This document shows positions 1 to 7,767 of a DNA stretch of 38,769 bases, piece by piece. The first letter of the stretch is position 1. Each line of letters opens with the position of its first letter. The position numbers were made by a program, and so were the translations under genes. Source of the DNA: Paracoccaceae bacterium (GTDB lineage Bacteria; Pseudomonadota; Alphaproteobacteria; Rhodobacterales; Rhodobacteraceae); assembly GCA_947461435.1 (NCBI GenBank), contig CANHLE010000023.1, positions 1-38,769 of the forward strand. The letters are read 5' to 3'. Under the pieces are notes generated by a model. That model made no database searches, was not told the DNA's origin, and worked only from the letters and a program-made list of their open reading frames with translations.

Positions 1-10
1 GGGGCGGGAC

Positions 11-1909
11 GTGGGCCGAAATATTCAGCAAAACAAGGGCGAGACGGTCAGAGGGCTTTTTCGGCGTCAAGCGCTTCGTGTTGCCATGTCAATTGGGCTT
101 TGCGCACTGATGCTTTGCCTGATGATTTACCGGTTTTCCGCTTTGGAACCAAAGGCGGTTACCCAAGCCTTTCAAACCTTGTCCTACTGGGCTTGGTTTT
201 TGGCCATTTTGGCGACTGCGGTCAGCTTTGGCGCCGTCGGACAATATGATGTGGTGATCCACCGGCATTTCATCACAACGATTCCATTTTCTCGCGCCCG
301 TCGTGCAGGAATCTGTGCCATCGCAGTCAGTCAAATGATGGGGCTGGGCGTTATTTCCGGAACGATCCTTAGGTGGCGCTTGCTGCCAGAAATCGGACTT
401 TGGCAGGCAGCCAAACTCACAGTCTCGGTTGCTGTGTCGTTTCTTTGCGCCTTGGCGATGATGACGGCCCTCGCGACAGTGGTTTTGCCGCATGCTCCGT
501 TCAAAGTAATAGCTGCGACTGTTCTTTGCTTTGGCGTCCTTATCGGACTCCTTTCGTTCTTTTCACCTCGCTTTGGCCGACAACGTGTACCTTTGCCAAA
601 TCTCTTCACTATAGCGCAGCTGCTCGCTCTTTGTTTTGTTGACACATTGGCAGCCGGTTTGGCGCTGTATGTACTTTGTCCATCCAGCATGGATTTGACC
701 CTTTCGGTCCTTATTCCGGCCTTCATGGTGGCTTTGGGGGCCGGAATTGTCTCAGGGGTGCCCGGCGGAATGGGCGCGTTTGAATTGACACTTTTGGCCT
801 TGCTGCCAACCCACCCCGAAGCAGAACTTTTGGCCGCCATTCTTGCTTGGCGAATCGTTTATTTTGCCATCCCTGCAATTTTTGGGGCTGGGGTTGCACT
901 ACGGGGCGCCGGACCGTCAAAAATTGGATCGGCCTCACCAGATCCTCGTTTGATTGCAAAGGCAGACCGCGCGGAAGTGCAAATTCTTAGACAAGGCGAA
1001 CATTGCTTGTCGGGGAGTTCTGAAACCGGACATTGGGTGACAGGACGAACACCACATTTTCTGGTCGGTCTGTTTGATCCCATCGAAAAAAATGCACGCG
1101 CTGCCTGCGGAATGAAAAGGTTAGCCTTGAATGAAGGCCGATTGGCGGTCCTTTACAGAGTGCCGGGGCGAACAGCCGCGCTTGCGCGCCAAGCGGGCTT
1201 TCAAGTCACTCTCTTATCAAGAGAAGCCATTCTACCGCTGCAAACTTACCGGACAAACTCACCGTCCCGGTCAGGTCTTCGCCGCAAGCTTCGTAAAGCA
1301 AATGCAGCGGGAATCATCATCGAAGGACCGGAATCGGCCCAAAACTGGACGGCTCTAGAGAGAATTGCTGCCGATTGGGCGCACAAGCACGGTGGAGAGC
1401 GTGGATTTTCCATGGGGCGTTATAGCCAATCCTATGTGCGCGGTCAGCGGCTTTACACCGCCGTTTTGAATGGCGTGCCCATCGCCTTTGCGACTTTTCA
1501 TGAGGGGCAAAGCGAATGGGTCTTGGATTTGATGCGGCATGGCGCACATATTCCAGACGGAACGATGCATTTGCTTGTCCACTCGGCGATCACTGAGGCT
1601 CAATCATTGGGATTGAAGCAGTTATCCCTCGCGGCGGCTCCTGAAACGGCTTTTGGTCTTTCACAGCGCTTATTGTGCCTTTTCGAAAGGATCAAACCAG
1701 ACGACGGAACGGGTCTCGCTCAGTTTAAGGCTTCCTTTGCACCACATTGGGAAAGGCGCTATTTCTGCATTTCCAACAAATTTGTCCTGCCGCTCGCCGC
1801 TTGGGAAATCATGCGCGCCATTCATTACCCACCATCGCTCAATCCTCGGTTGGAGATGTCACCAAATGACGGGGCTGATCCGGAATATGCGTTTGCCTCT
1901 ACGCGGTGA
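11..1909 (+). CDS. MprF-like membrane protein with C-terminal DUF2156 (lysyl-phosphatidylglycerol synthase type) domain
   Basis: The 632-residue protein has an N-terminal half of hydrophobic helices (about residues 25-300), including a glycine-rich GVPGGMGAFE motif typical of the UPF0104/flippase part of MprF-like proteins. A soluble C-terminal half (about 320-615) resembles the DUF2156 GNAT-like domain that in MprF/LpiA transfers an aminoacyl group from tRNA to phosphatidylglycerol. Full MprF proteins are usually above 800 residues with about 14 helices; this one has roughly half that membrane domain, so the acyl donor and the lipid acceptor are uncertain. The GTG at 11 is the first visible start, but the frame is open to the window edge and the gene may begin upstream. 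It ends 41 bases before the next gene's ATG, so the two may be cotranscribed. Confidence 0.75.
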   Translation: MGRNIQQNKGETVRGLFRRQALRVAMSIGLCALMLCLMIYRFSALEPKAVTQAFQTLSYWAWFLAILATAVSFGAVGQYDVVIHRHFITTIPFSRARRAGICAIAVSQMMGLGVISGTILRWRLLPEIGLWQAAKLTVSVAVSFLCALAMMTALATVVLPHAPFKVIAATVLCFGVLIGLLSFFSPRFGRQRVPLPNLFTIAQLLALCFVDTLAAGLALYVLCPSSMDLTLSVLIPAFMVALGAGIVSGVPGGMGAFELTLLALLPTHPEAELLAAILAWRIVYFAIPAIFGAGVALRGAGPSKIGSASPDPRLIAKADRAEVQILRQGEHCLSGSSETGHWVTGRTPHFLVGLFDPIEKNARAACGMKRLALNEGRLAVLYRVPGRTAALARQAGFQVTLLSREAILPLQTYRTNSPSRSGLRRKLRKANAAGIIIEGPESAQNWTALERIAADWAHKHGGERGFSMGRYSQSYVRGQRLYTAVLNGVPIAFATFHEGQSEWVLDLMRHGAHIPDGTMHLLVHSAITEAQSLGLKQLSLAAAPETAFGLSQRLLCLFERIKPDDGTGLAQFKASFAPHWERRYFCISNKFVLPLAAWEIMRAIHYPPSLNPRLEMSPNDGADPEYAFASTR

Positions 1910-1950
1910 GCATGACAAAATGAGTGGTAATTCATTTCCATGAGGTTTCC

Positions 1951-2964
1951 ATGGCCGACAATGCCCTTTCCAAATTGCTTTCAACCCACGATTGGCTGAT
2001 GGCCGATGGGGCAACAGGCACAAATCTTTTCAACATGGGATTGTCGTCGGGCGAGCCGCCAGAAATGTGGAACATCGATAAGCCAGACAACATACGCAAG
2101 TTGTACAAAGGCGCCGTCGATGCTGGATCAGATATATTTCTAACGAATTCATTCGGTGGCAATGCGAGCCGAATGAAATTGCATGGCCTGCAGGGACGCG
2201 TTCGAGAGATCAACCGCGTCGCCGCCAGCCTTGGCAGAGAAATTGCGGATGCTGCCGGCCGAACTGTGGTGGTAGCAGGATCCGTTGGACCCACCGGAGA
2301 GATTTTTGAGCCGATGGGGACCCTTACCCATACATCAGCAGTTGAGATGTTCCACGAGCAAGCTGAGGGCCTTAAAGAAGGCGGCGCGGATGTACTTTGG
2401 GTTGAAACCATCTCTGCGGCTGAAGAATATATCGCCGCCGCCGAGGCTGCGCGGCTGGCCGGCATGCCTTGGTGCGGTACAATGAGTTTTGATACCGCAG
2501 GACGCACAATGATGGGGTTGACCTCGGCGCAATTGGCCGACCTGGTCGAAACCTTGCCGAACCCACCGATTGCCTTTGGGGCGAATTGCGGTGTTGGCGC
2601 GTCCGACCTGATGCGGACTGTGCTTGGCTTTGCAGCGCATGGCAGTTCGCGGCCATTTATCGCAAAGGGAAATGCCGGAATACCCAAGTATCACAATGGA
2701 CATATCCATTATGACGGCACGCCAGAGCTCATGGCGGAATATGCGATCTTGGCGCGGGATGCCGGGGTGCGGATAATCGGCGGTTGTTGCGGCACGATGC
2801 CTGAACATCTGCGCGCCATGCGCGATGCATTGGAAACGCGCCCTACCGGCCCGAGACCAACTCTCGAAAACGTCGCGGCGCAACTTGGCGGGTTCTCATC
2901 AACTTCGGACGGTACCGACGGGGCCGGCCCTGCCCCACGTGAGCGCCGCGGGCGGCGCGGTTAA
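1951..2964 (+). CDS. Homocysteine S-methyltransferase (BHMT/MetH N-terminal module type)
   Basis: This 337-residue (beta/alpha)8 protein matches the homocysteine S-methyltransferase family. It has the N-terminal MADGATGTNLF segment and the three zinc-binding cysteines of the family: one in GANCGVG (C213) and a pair in GGCCGT (C279, C280). Members transfer a methyl group to homocysteine to give methionine. It is often named betaine-homocysteine methyltransferase. The corrinoid protein and DUF1638 gene a few kilobases away suggest instead that it supplies the homocysteine module of a split cobalamin-dependent methionine synthase (inference). The ATG at 1951 is preferred over an in-frame GTG at 1924 because MADNALSKL is a natural family start. 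The tail is glycine- and arginine-rich and probably disordered. Confidence 0.88.
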   Translation: MADNALSKLLSTHDWLMADGATGTNLFNMGLSSGEPPEMWNIDKPDNIRKLYKGAVDAGSDIFLTNSFGGNASRMKLHGLQGRVREINRVAASLGREIADAAGRTVVVAGSVGPTGEIFEPMGTLTHTSAVEMFHEQAEGLKEGGADVLWVETISAAEEYIAAAEAARLAGMPWCGTMSFDTAGRTMMGLTSAQLADLVETLPNPPIAFGANCGVGASDLMRTVLGFAAHGSSRPFIAKGNAGIPKYHNGHIHYDGTPELMAEYAILARDAGVRIIGGCCGTMPEHLRAMRDALETRPTGPRPTLENVAAQLGGFSSTSDGTDGAGPAPRERRGRRG

Positions 2965-2968
2965 GGCA

Positions 2969-4057
2969 TTAAAACAAGCTCATCTGGTTGCCCTTCGCTA
3001 AGGGTGGGCAAAACAAGTCGGTACGCAAAGCAGGCATTTGGGACTTCAAACCAAAGCGTAACCTTGCTTTTTCAAAGCGCTGAGCCATCAAGTCTGCCCA
3101 AACGCCTTGTCCACGCATGCGCTTTCCAAACTCAGGATCGTAGTCACGACCGCCGTGCATTTCCCGCACACGCCCCATAACTTTCGCCGCCCGGTCCGGA
3201 TAATGCCGGACCAGCCAATCTTGAAACAACGGGGAAACTTCCATCGGGAGACGCAATGAAATGAAACTTGCCGCAGCGGCGCCAGCCTTCGCAACGGCCT
3301 CTAGCAGCGGTTCGATTTCATGATCGGTCAAGCCAGGAACAAGCGGAGCCAACATCGCCCGCACAGGCACGCCCGCCTCACTCAAGCGGCGGATGATCAG
3401 CAACCGCCGCTCCGGTGATGCCGCCCGAGGCTCCATTTTGCGTGATAGATCGCGATCAAGGGTCGTAACCGAAACGCCGACCCTTACCAATCCTGCCGAT
3501 GCCATGGGGGCCAAAATATCAAGATCGCGTTCAATCAACGTGCCCTTTGTCGTAATTGCTGTTGGGTGGCGGTGCGCCCATAGAACTTCCAGCACCTCTC
3601 GCATTACTCCGAACTCGGCCTCGCAGGGCTGATATGGGTCGGTGTTGGTTCCCAAAGCCACAGTTGCAACGCTGTAGCTTTTGCTTCGAAGTTCGCGATC
3701 AAGTACAGCGCCAATTCCCGGACGCGCGATCAAGCGCGTTTCAAAATCAAGTCCCGGTGAGAGGTTCAAATAGGCATGGCTGGGACGCGCAAAGCAATAG
3801 ATGCAGCCATGCTCACACCCTCGGTAAGGATTGATGGATCTGTCAAACGGAAGGTCAGGCGAGCGATTGTAACTGAGTGCAGATTTTGGCATTTCAGTGC
3901 GCACTTCGGTCGCAACCAAGCGATCCGTTTCCTCGATCTGCCACCCATCATCATACCCCACACGACAGGTGCCCTCAAAGCGACCGGTTTGATTGGCACC
4001 AGCACCACGTGCGCGCACGCGCTGGCCCTGCAACAGATTGTTTTCTTTGATCCGCAT
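2969..4057 (-). CDS. PA0069-family radical SAM protein
   Basis: This 362-residue protein carries the CxxxCxxC cluster motif at C81, C85 and C88 within the NPYRGCEHGCIYCFARPSH segment, which binds a [4Fe-4S] cluster and S-adenosylmethionine. The following SHAYLNLSPGLDFE stretch is characteristic of the PA0069 family, related to spore photoproduct lyase. The substrate of the family is not established as far as I know. The gene is convergent with the homocysteine methyltransferase gene (4 bases between stops) and divergent from the corrinoid protein gene, with a 152-base region between their starts. Its place between two cobalamin-linked genes is interesting but does not prove a shared pathway. 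Confidence 0.85.
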   Translation of the reverse strand: MRIKENNLLQGQRVRARGAGANQTGRFEGTCRVGYDDGWQIEETDRLVATEVRTEMPKSALSYNRSPDLPFDRSINPYRGCEHGCIYCFARPSHAYLNLSPGLDFETRLIARPGIGAVLDRELRSKSYSVATVALGTNTDPYQPCEAEFGVMREVLEVLWAHRHPTAITTKGTLIERDLDILAPMASAGLVRVGVSVTTLDRDLSRKMEPRAASPERRLLIIRRLSEAGVPVRAMLAPLVPGLTDHEIEPLLEAVAKAGAAAASFISLRLPMEVSPLFQDWLVRHYPDRAAKVMGRVREMHGGRDYDPEFGKRMRGQGVWADLMAQRFEKARLRFGLKSQMPALRTDLFCPPLAKGNQMSLF

Positions 4058-4209
4058 AAGGACAGATTATAGAACATTTGAGGAACATTGAAGGGTCTTG
4101 ATTCAATTGCGCCCCTTGCTGTCGGCTTTGGATTGGGGCATGTCGTAAAGTGAAAAGTCCAAATGGGCCTTTGGCCCCATCAAGCGCGTAATAGCTTTAG
4201 GAGCGCCCC
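4058..4209. promoter_or_regulatory. Divergent intergenic region, radical SAM gene / corrinoid protein gene
   Basis: These 152 bases separate divergent starts and must hold both promoters. Visible elements are a GANTC site at 4100-4104 (GATTC), a possible long-range pairing of GCCCC near 4112 with GGGGC near 4135, and an imperfect GC-rich hairpin (ATGGGCC, loop TTT, GGCCCCAT, one bulge) at about 4163-4180. The ribosome-binding site of the corrinoid gene is TAGGAG at 4198-4203. I could not match a SAM, SAH or cobalamin riboswitch consensus here by eye. Confidence 0.4.
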
Positions 4210-4905
4210 ATGGCCGACGACGAAATCATCCTTGCTGACCTTTCCGATGACGAACTGGTCCTGCAAATGCATGACGACCTGTATGACGGTCTTAAAGAAG
4301 AGATCGAAGAGGGCGTCAACATTCTCATCGCGCGCGGGTGGACCCCGTATGACACGCTGACTAAGGCGCTCGTCGCGGGAATGACGATTGTTGGTGCTGA
4401 CTTCCGCGATGGCATCCTTTTCGTCCCTGAAGTGCTTCTGGCCGCAAATGCCATGAAGGCAGGCATGTTTATTCTGAAGCCCCTTCTTGCTGAAACCGGA
4501 GCGCCCCGGATGGGCCGGATGGTGATCGGCACGGTGAAGGGTGATATCCATGATATTGGCAAGAATTTGGTTGCCATGATGATGGAAGGGGCAGGATTTG
4601 AAGTCCGCGATCTTGGGATCAACAACTCCGTCGAGAAGTACCTTGAGGCGCTTGATCTCGACAAGCCAGATATCCTTGGAATGTCAGCGCTGTTGACCAC
4701 GACAATGCCCTATATGAAAGTCGTCATTGACACGATGAAGGAAAAAGGATTGCGGGACGACTATATCGTTCTAGTGGGCGGTGCGCCGTTGAATGAAGAA
4801 TTCAGCAAGGCAATTGGTGCGGATGCCTACTGCCGCGATGCTGCCGTCGCCGTTGAAACCGCAAAGGCCTATATGTTGCGCAAACACAACGCGATCAGCG
4901 CCTAG
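4210..4905 (+). CDS. Corrinoid (B12-binding) protein of a split methyltransferase system
   Basis: This 231-residue protein has the two-domain layout of MtaC/MetH corrinoid modules: a helical cap domain (about 1-95) and a Rossmann-like B12-binding domain (about 100-225). The cobalt-ligand signature DxHxxG appears as GDIHDIGKN, placing the lower axial histidine at H114. GMSALLTTTM and the VGGAP loop complete the usual cobalamin pocket. It has no methyltransferase or activation domain of its own, so it must work with separate partners. The likely homocysteine-side partner is the enzyme encoded at 1951-2964; pterin-binding and reactivation components are not in this window. TAGGAG six bases before the ATG supports the start. 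A terminator follows 20 bases after the stop. Confidence 0.9.
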   Translation: MADDEIILADLSDDELVLQMHDDLYDGLKEEIEEGVNILIARGWTPYDTLTKALVAGMTIVGADFRDGILFVPEVLLAANAMKAGMFILKPLLAETGAPRMGRMVIGTVKGDIHDIGKNLVAMMMEGAGFEVRDLGINNSVEKYLEALDLDKPDILGMSALLTTTMPYMKVVIDTMKEKGLRDDYIVLVGGAPLNEEFSKAIGADAYCRDAAVAVETAKAYMLRKHNAISA

Positions 4906-4925
4906 AGAGTTCGCGAAAATGTGTA

Positions 4926-4958
4926 ATGGCCCCGGCAATTGCGGGGCCATTTTTATTT
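4926..4958 (+). terminator. Rho-independent terminator after the corrinoid protein gene
   Basis: A perfect 9-bp stem (ATGGCCCCG at 4926-4934 with CGGGGCCAT at 4942-4950), a 7-base loop and the T-rich tail TTTTATTT at 4951-4958 form a textbook terminator. It implies that the small membrane protein and DUF1638 genes downstream are mostly transcribed from their own promoter or by read-through. Confidence 0.9.
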
Positions 4959-5018
4959 CGACACCCTCTTGGAACCACGGACCAGAAAGCGCATGTTGAG
5001 TGTAACATGGAGAACGTC

Positions 5019-5174
5019 ATGCCGCTTCCCACTTTTCTGGCCCTGATTACCACAGTCATTTTGACCGCTGGGTTGAGCATTGTCTTGGTGCATTGGGCCG
5101 GTGTGCCGATAGGCGTTGCCGCGCTGGCGGCAATGGCCTTGGCACTGCTCGTCAAGGCGCGCGCTTGGCTTTGA
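5019..5174 (+). CDS. Small two-helix membrane protein translationally coupled to the DUF1638 gene
   Basis: The 51-residue product is almost entirely hydrophobic, with two predicted membrane helices (about residues 4-26 and 29-46) and a short basic end, VKARAWL. I recognise no named family. The ATG at 5019 is chosen because GGAGA at 5009-5013 gives a good ribosome-binding site; an in-frame ATG at 5007 lacks one. The stop TGA (5172-5174) overlaps the proposed TTG start of the DUF1638 gene in a TTGA arrangement, a sign of translational coupling. It may anchor or assist the DUF1638 protein, but this is inference from position only. Confidence 0.65.
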   Translation: MPLPTFLALITTVILTAGLSIVLVHWAGVPIGVAALAAMALALLVKARAWL

Positions 5175-5827
5175 ACGAGACCTCGGTTCCCGATGACGAA
5201 ACCTTAACCCATCTTGGGATGGCCGAACTCAAAAGCGGCAGGGTATTGTTGATCGCATGTGGCGCCTTGGCCCACGAGGTTCTGGCGGTAAAAAAGCTGA
5301 ACCGCTGGGACCATTTGGATCTGCAGTGCCTGCCGGCAAATCTGCATCTTTGGCCAGAGAAAATTACTGAGGCCGTCGTTGCAGCCGTTTGCAAATATCA
5401 GGCTCTATATGATTCAATACATGTCTTGTACGCTGATTGCGGCACTGGCGGTCAATTGTTGGAAAAGTGTAAAGAGTTGGGCGTTGAAATGATGCCTGGG
5501 CCACATTGTTATTCGTTTTTTGAAGGTGATGCTGTTTTCGCCGAAAGGTCAGAGATTGAATTTACGGCCTTCTATCTAACCGATTTTCTCGTACGCCAAT
5601 TTGATTCATTTGTTTGGCGGCCGATGGGATTGGACCGCCACCCCGAATTGCGCAACATGTATTTCGCGCATTACACGAAGCTCGTGTATCAGGCCCAGAC
5701 TGATGATCCTGACTTGGACGTTAAGGCTGAGGCTTGCGCACGCCGCCTTGGCTTGACGTACGAGCGGCGATTTACAGGGTATGGAGATCTGATAACGGCA
5801 ATGGCCAAAGCTGCAGACAATCATTAG
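5171..5827 (+). CDS. DUF1638 domain protein linked to B12-dependent methyl transfer
   Basis: The protein (218 residues from the TTG at 5171, or 202 from the ATG at 5219) matches DUF1638. Family hallmarks are the early LLIACGALAHE segment, LHLWPEKI, YADCGTGG and MMPGPHCYSFFEG, with cysteine and histidine residues that could bind a metal or corrinoid. DUF1638 genes commonly sit beside corrinoid proteins and methyltransferases, as here. A role in cobalamin handling or reactivation for methionine synthesis is plausible but inferred. The TTG is favoured because it overlaps the stop of the upstream small gene. The gene is convergent with the 52-residue gene at 5824, their stop codons overlapping by three bases. 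Confidence 0.82.
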   Translation: MNETSVPDDETLTHLGMAELKSGRVLLIACGALAHEVLAVKKLNRWDHLDLQCLPANLHLWPEKITEAVVAAVCKYQALYDSIHVLYADCGTGGQLLEKCKELGVEMMPGPHCYSFFEGDAVFAERSEIEFTAFYLTDFLVRQFDSFVWRPMGLDRHPELRNMYFAHYTKLVYQAQTDDPDLDVKAEACARRLGLTYERRFTGYGDLITAMAKAADNH

Positions 5828-5982
5828 TCCGCGCCTTGTTTGCGGAAAAGACCCTTTTCGATCTCCCGCTCTCGGCGCTCCAAATCATATCGGCTGACGG
5901 CACAATTGAGATATGCCAGCTCCTTTTCGATGGTACTGCGCCCTGAAGTTTTGCAAAATAAAGACCTTAGAAACCTGCGCAT
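5824..5982 (-). CDS. Small DUF3563-like protein
   Basis: The 52-residue product has a basic start (MRRFLRSLF) followed by ELAYLNCAVSRYDLERRERE, which resembles the short DUF3563-type proteins of alpha- and betaproteobacteria (pattern YL..A...DLE.R.R.I). Their function is unknown. The ATG at 5982 is chosen because the similarity begins there and because a run of nine G (complement of C9 at 5986-5994) sits three bases upstream and is the only candidate ribosome-binding site. The frame could be extended to 6048, but that part looks non-coding. Confidence 0.6.
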   Translation of the reverse strand: MRRFLRSLFCKTSGRSTIEKELAYLNCAVSRYDLERREREIEKGLFRKQGAD

Positions 5983-5985
5983 TTG

Positions 5986-5994
5986 CCCCCCCCC
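5986..5994 (-). repeat. G9 homopolymer acting as ribosome-binding site
   Basis: Nine consecutive C on the plus strand read as G9 immediately upstream of the ATG at 5982. It is purine-only and correctly placed to pair with the anti-Shine-Dalgarno region, so changes in tract length would change spacing or strength of initiation. Confidence 0.6.
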
Positions 5995-6098
5995 AGAACG
6001 CCTTGCATGTTCAAGGTAGTGACAACCACTTTGTTGAAGTAGACCCACGAAATGGGAAGCCGGTATGATCTATGGGTCACGCTAGGCAGCGTGCAGCC

Positions 6099-7745
6099 CT
6101 AAGCGCGCATTAATTCTCGCGCGGCGTCTCGTGCAGCATCTGTTATCCGATCACCAGCAAGCATTCTTGCGATCTCTTCGATCCGGTCGGCAGGTGTTAA
6201 TGGAACGACAGTAGACAGGGTTTCTTTGTCCGTCTGCTTCTTTTCAACACGCCAATGTGCCGCACCAAAAGCAGCCACTTGCGGGGAATGCGTTACGACA
6301 AGCACTTGCGCCCTTTCTGCCAGGGCGCGCAGACGCCGGCCAACTGCATCGGCGGTAGCGCCCCCCACCCCGCGATCGATTTCGTCGAAAATCATCGTCT
6401 GCCCCGGAAACTCTCCGGTTAAGCAAACCTTAAGCGCCAATAAGAAGCGGCTAAGTTCGCCTCCAGATGCAATCTTATTGAGAGGGCCAGCAGGAGCGCC
6501 GGGGTTTGTTGCGACGGTGAAGGTGACTGCATCGCTTCCCTCCGGGCCAGGATCTCCATTAGATATCTCGGTAACAAACGATGCCCGTTCCATCTTCAAC
6601 GGTGCCAACTCTGCGGCCATCGCACGGTCAAGCCTTTTGGCCGAAACTTTCCGCGATTCACTGATCGCTGCCGCTTTGATGCGATACGCCAATTCAGCCT
6701 GACTCAGCGCAGTATGAAGTTTTTCCAAACCTGCAGTGCCCAGGTCTAGCGCCTCAAGCTTTTGGCGAAGGCTTTCTGCAAGACTGCCCAGATCATCGGC
6801 CAAAACCCCGTACTTTCGAGCGAGTGCGCGGATCGCAAAAAGACGTTCTTCAACTTGCTCCAACTCCGCAGGAGAAAAATCAAGCGCACGCAAAACGCGT
6901 TCTACGCCCTCTTCAGCATCCGCCAATTCTATCTGGGCGCGCGCCAAGGCGGCGAGTGGACTATCAAGCGCTGAATCAAATTTTTCGGATGCCCCCTCGA
7001 GCCAACGCTGCGCATCGTGAAGCAAGGCGCCCGCCCCTCCTCCCAACGCGGCCAGCGCCTTGGCCAAATCAACGCGGACCTTTTCTGCGGCCTGCATGGT
7101 CCGGCGCCGAGCATCCAACAGAGCTTCCTCCCCGATCTCCGGCATGAATTTGTTCAGCTCCGCCACGGCATGACGAAGAAAGTCTTCGTCAGCTGCGGCT
7201 TTGGAGAGCGCTTCTTGTGCCAAAGACAAGGCACCGCGTGCTTCTGTCTGATCCCGCCATGCGCCCCGTAGGGGGGCCAGATCATAGGCTCCAAAGGTAT
7301 CAAGAAGTCTTCTGTGCCCTCGCGGGTTCAGCAATCCACGATCATCGTTCTGTCCGTGCAATTCCACCAGGACCTCACCCAGATCGCGCAAAACCTCTCC
7401 AGAAACACGGCGGTCGTTCACATAGCCTTGCTTGCGACCATCTGGCGTGACCACGCGCCTCAGGATCAAGTCCTCACCCAATTCAGCCGAAATGCCGGCA
7501 TCCTTTAGGACATCGAGAGCGATGTGATCCTTTGGAAGGTCAAAAACAGCAACCACTTCGCCCTGCGCAGCGCCTTGACGAACAAGATCTGCCCGTCCCC
7601 GCCAACCAAGCACCATTCCCAGGGCATCCAAAAGAATAGACTTTCCAGCACCGGTTTCGCCCGTCAGCACATTCAAACCCGGTTTGAATGTCAATGACAG
7701 CCGATCGATGATCAATACATCACGGATTTCCAGACTGGTCAGCAT
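6099..7745 (-). CDS. recN: DNA repair protein RecN
   Basis: This 548-residue SMC-like ATPase acts in double-strand break repair. The N-terminal Walker A is GETGAGKS (about residues 33-40), the ABC signature region is IASGGELSRFLLALK, and Walker B is MIFDEIDRGVGG, with a coiled-coil region rich in Ala, Glu and Leu between (about 150-370). The length is normal for RecN (about 550). The ATG at 7745 is preferred to a TTG two codons earlier. It is the last gene of the dcw-linked run and starts 22 bases after bamD. A LexA-type GTTC repeat was not evident in the short gap, so expression may come from upstream. Confidence 0.96.
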   Translation of the reverse strand: MLTSLEIRDVLIIDRLSLTFKPGLNVLTGETGAGKSILLDALGMVLGWRGRADLVRQGAAQGEVVAVFDLPKDHIALDVLKDAGISAELGEDLILRRVVTPDGRKQGYVNDRRVSGEVLRDLGEVLVELHGQNDDRGLLNPRGHRRLLDTFGAYDLAPLRGAWRDQTEARGALSLAQEALSKAAADEDFLRHAVAELNKFMPEIGEEALLDARRRTMQAAEKVRVDLAKALAALGGGAGALLHDAQRWLEGASEKFDSALDSPLAALARAQIELADAEEGVERVLRALDFSPAELEQVEERLFAIRALARKYGVLADDLGSLAESLRQKLEALDLGTAGLEKLHTALSQAELAYRIKAAAISESRKVSAKRLDRAMAAELAPLKMERASFVTEISNGDPGPEGSDAVTFTVATNPGAPAGPLNKIASGGELSRFLLALKVCLTGEFPGQTMIFDEIDRGVGGATADAVGRRLRALAERAQVLVVTHSPQVAAFGAAHWRVEKKQTDKETLSTVVPLTPADRIEEIARMLAGDRITDAARDAARELMRA

Positions 7746-7767
7746 GATCAACGACCGCTTCTAAGTG

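Noticed and set aside
1932..2883. Minus-strand open frames across the homocysteine methyltransferase gene
   Set aside because: Shadows of an intact, motif-confirmed gene.
4058..4209. Possible SAM/SAH or cobalamin riboswitch before the corrinoid gene
   Set aside because: Only short, imperfect pairings are visible and no riboswitch consensus core was found by eye; a covariance-model search would decide.
6078..6093. Hairpin CACGCT-AGGC-AGCGTG after recN
   Set aside because: Six base pairs and no T run on either side, so not supported as a terminator.
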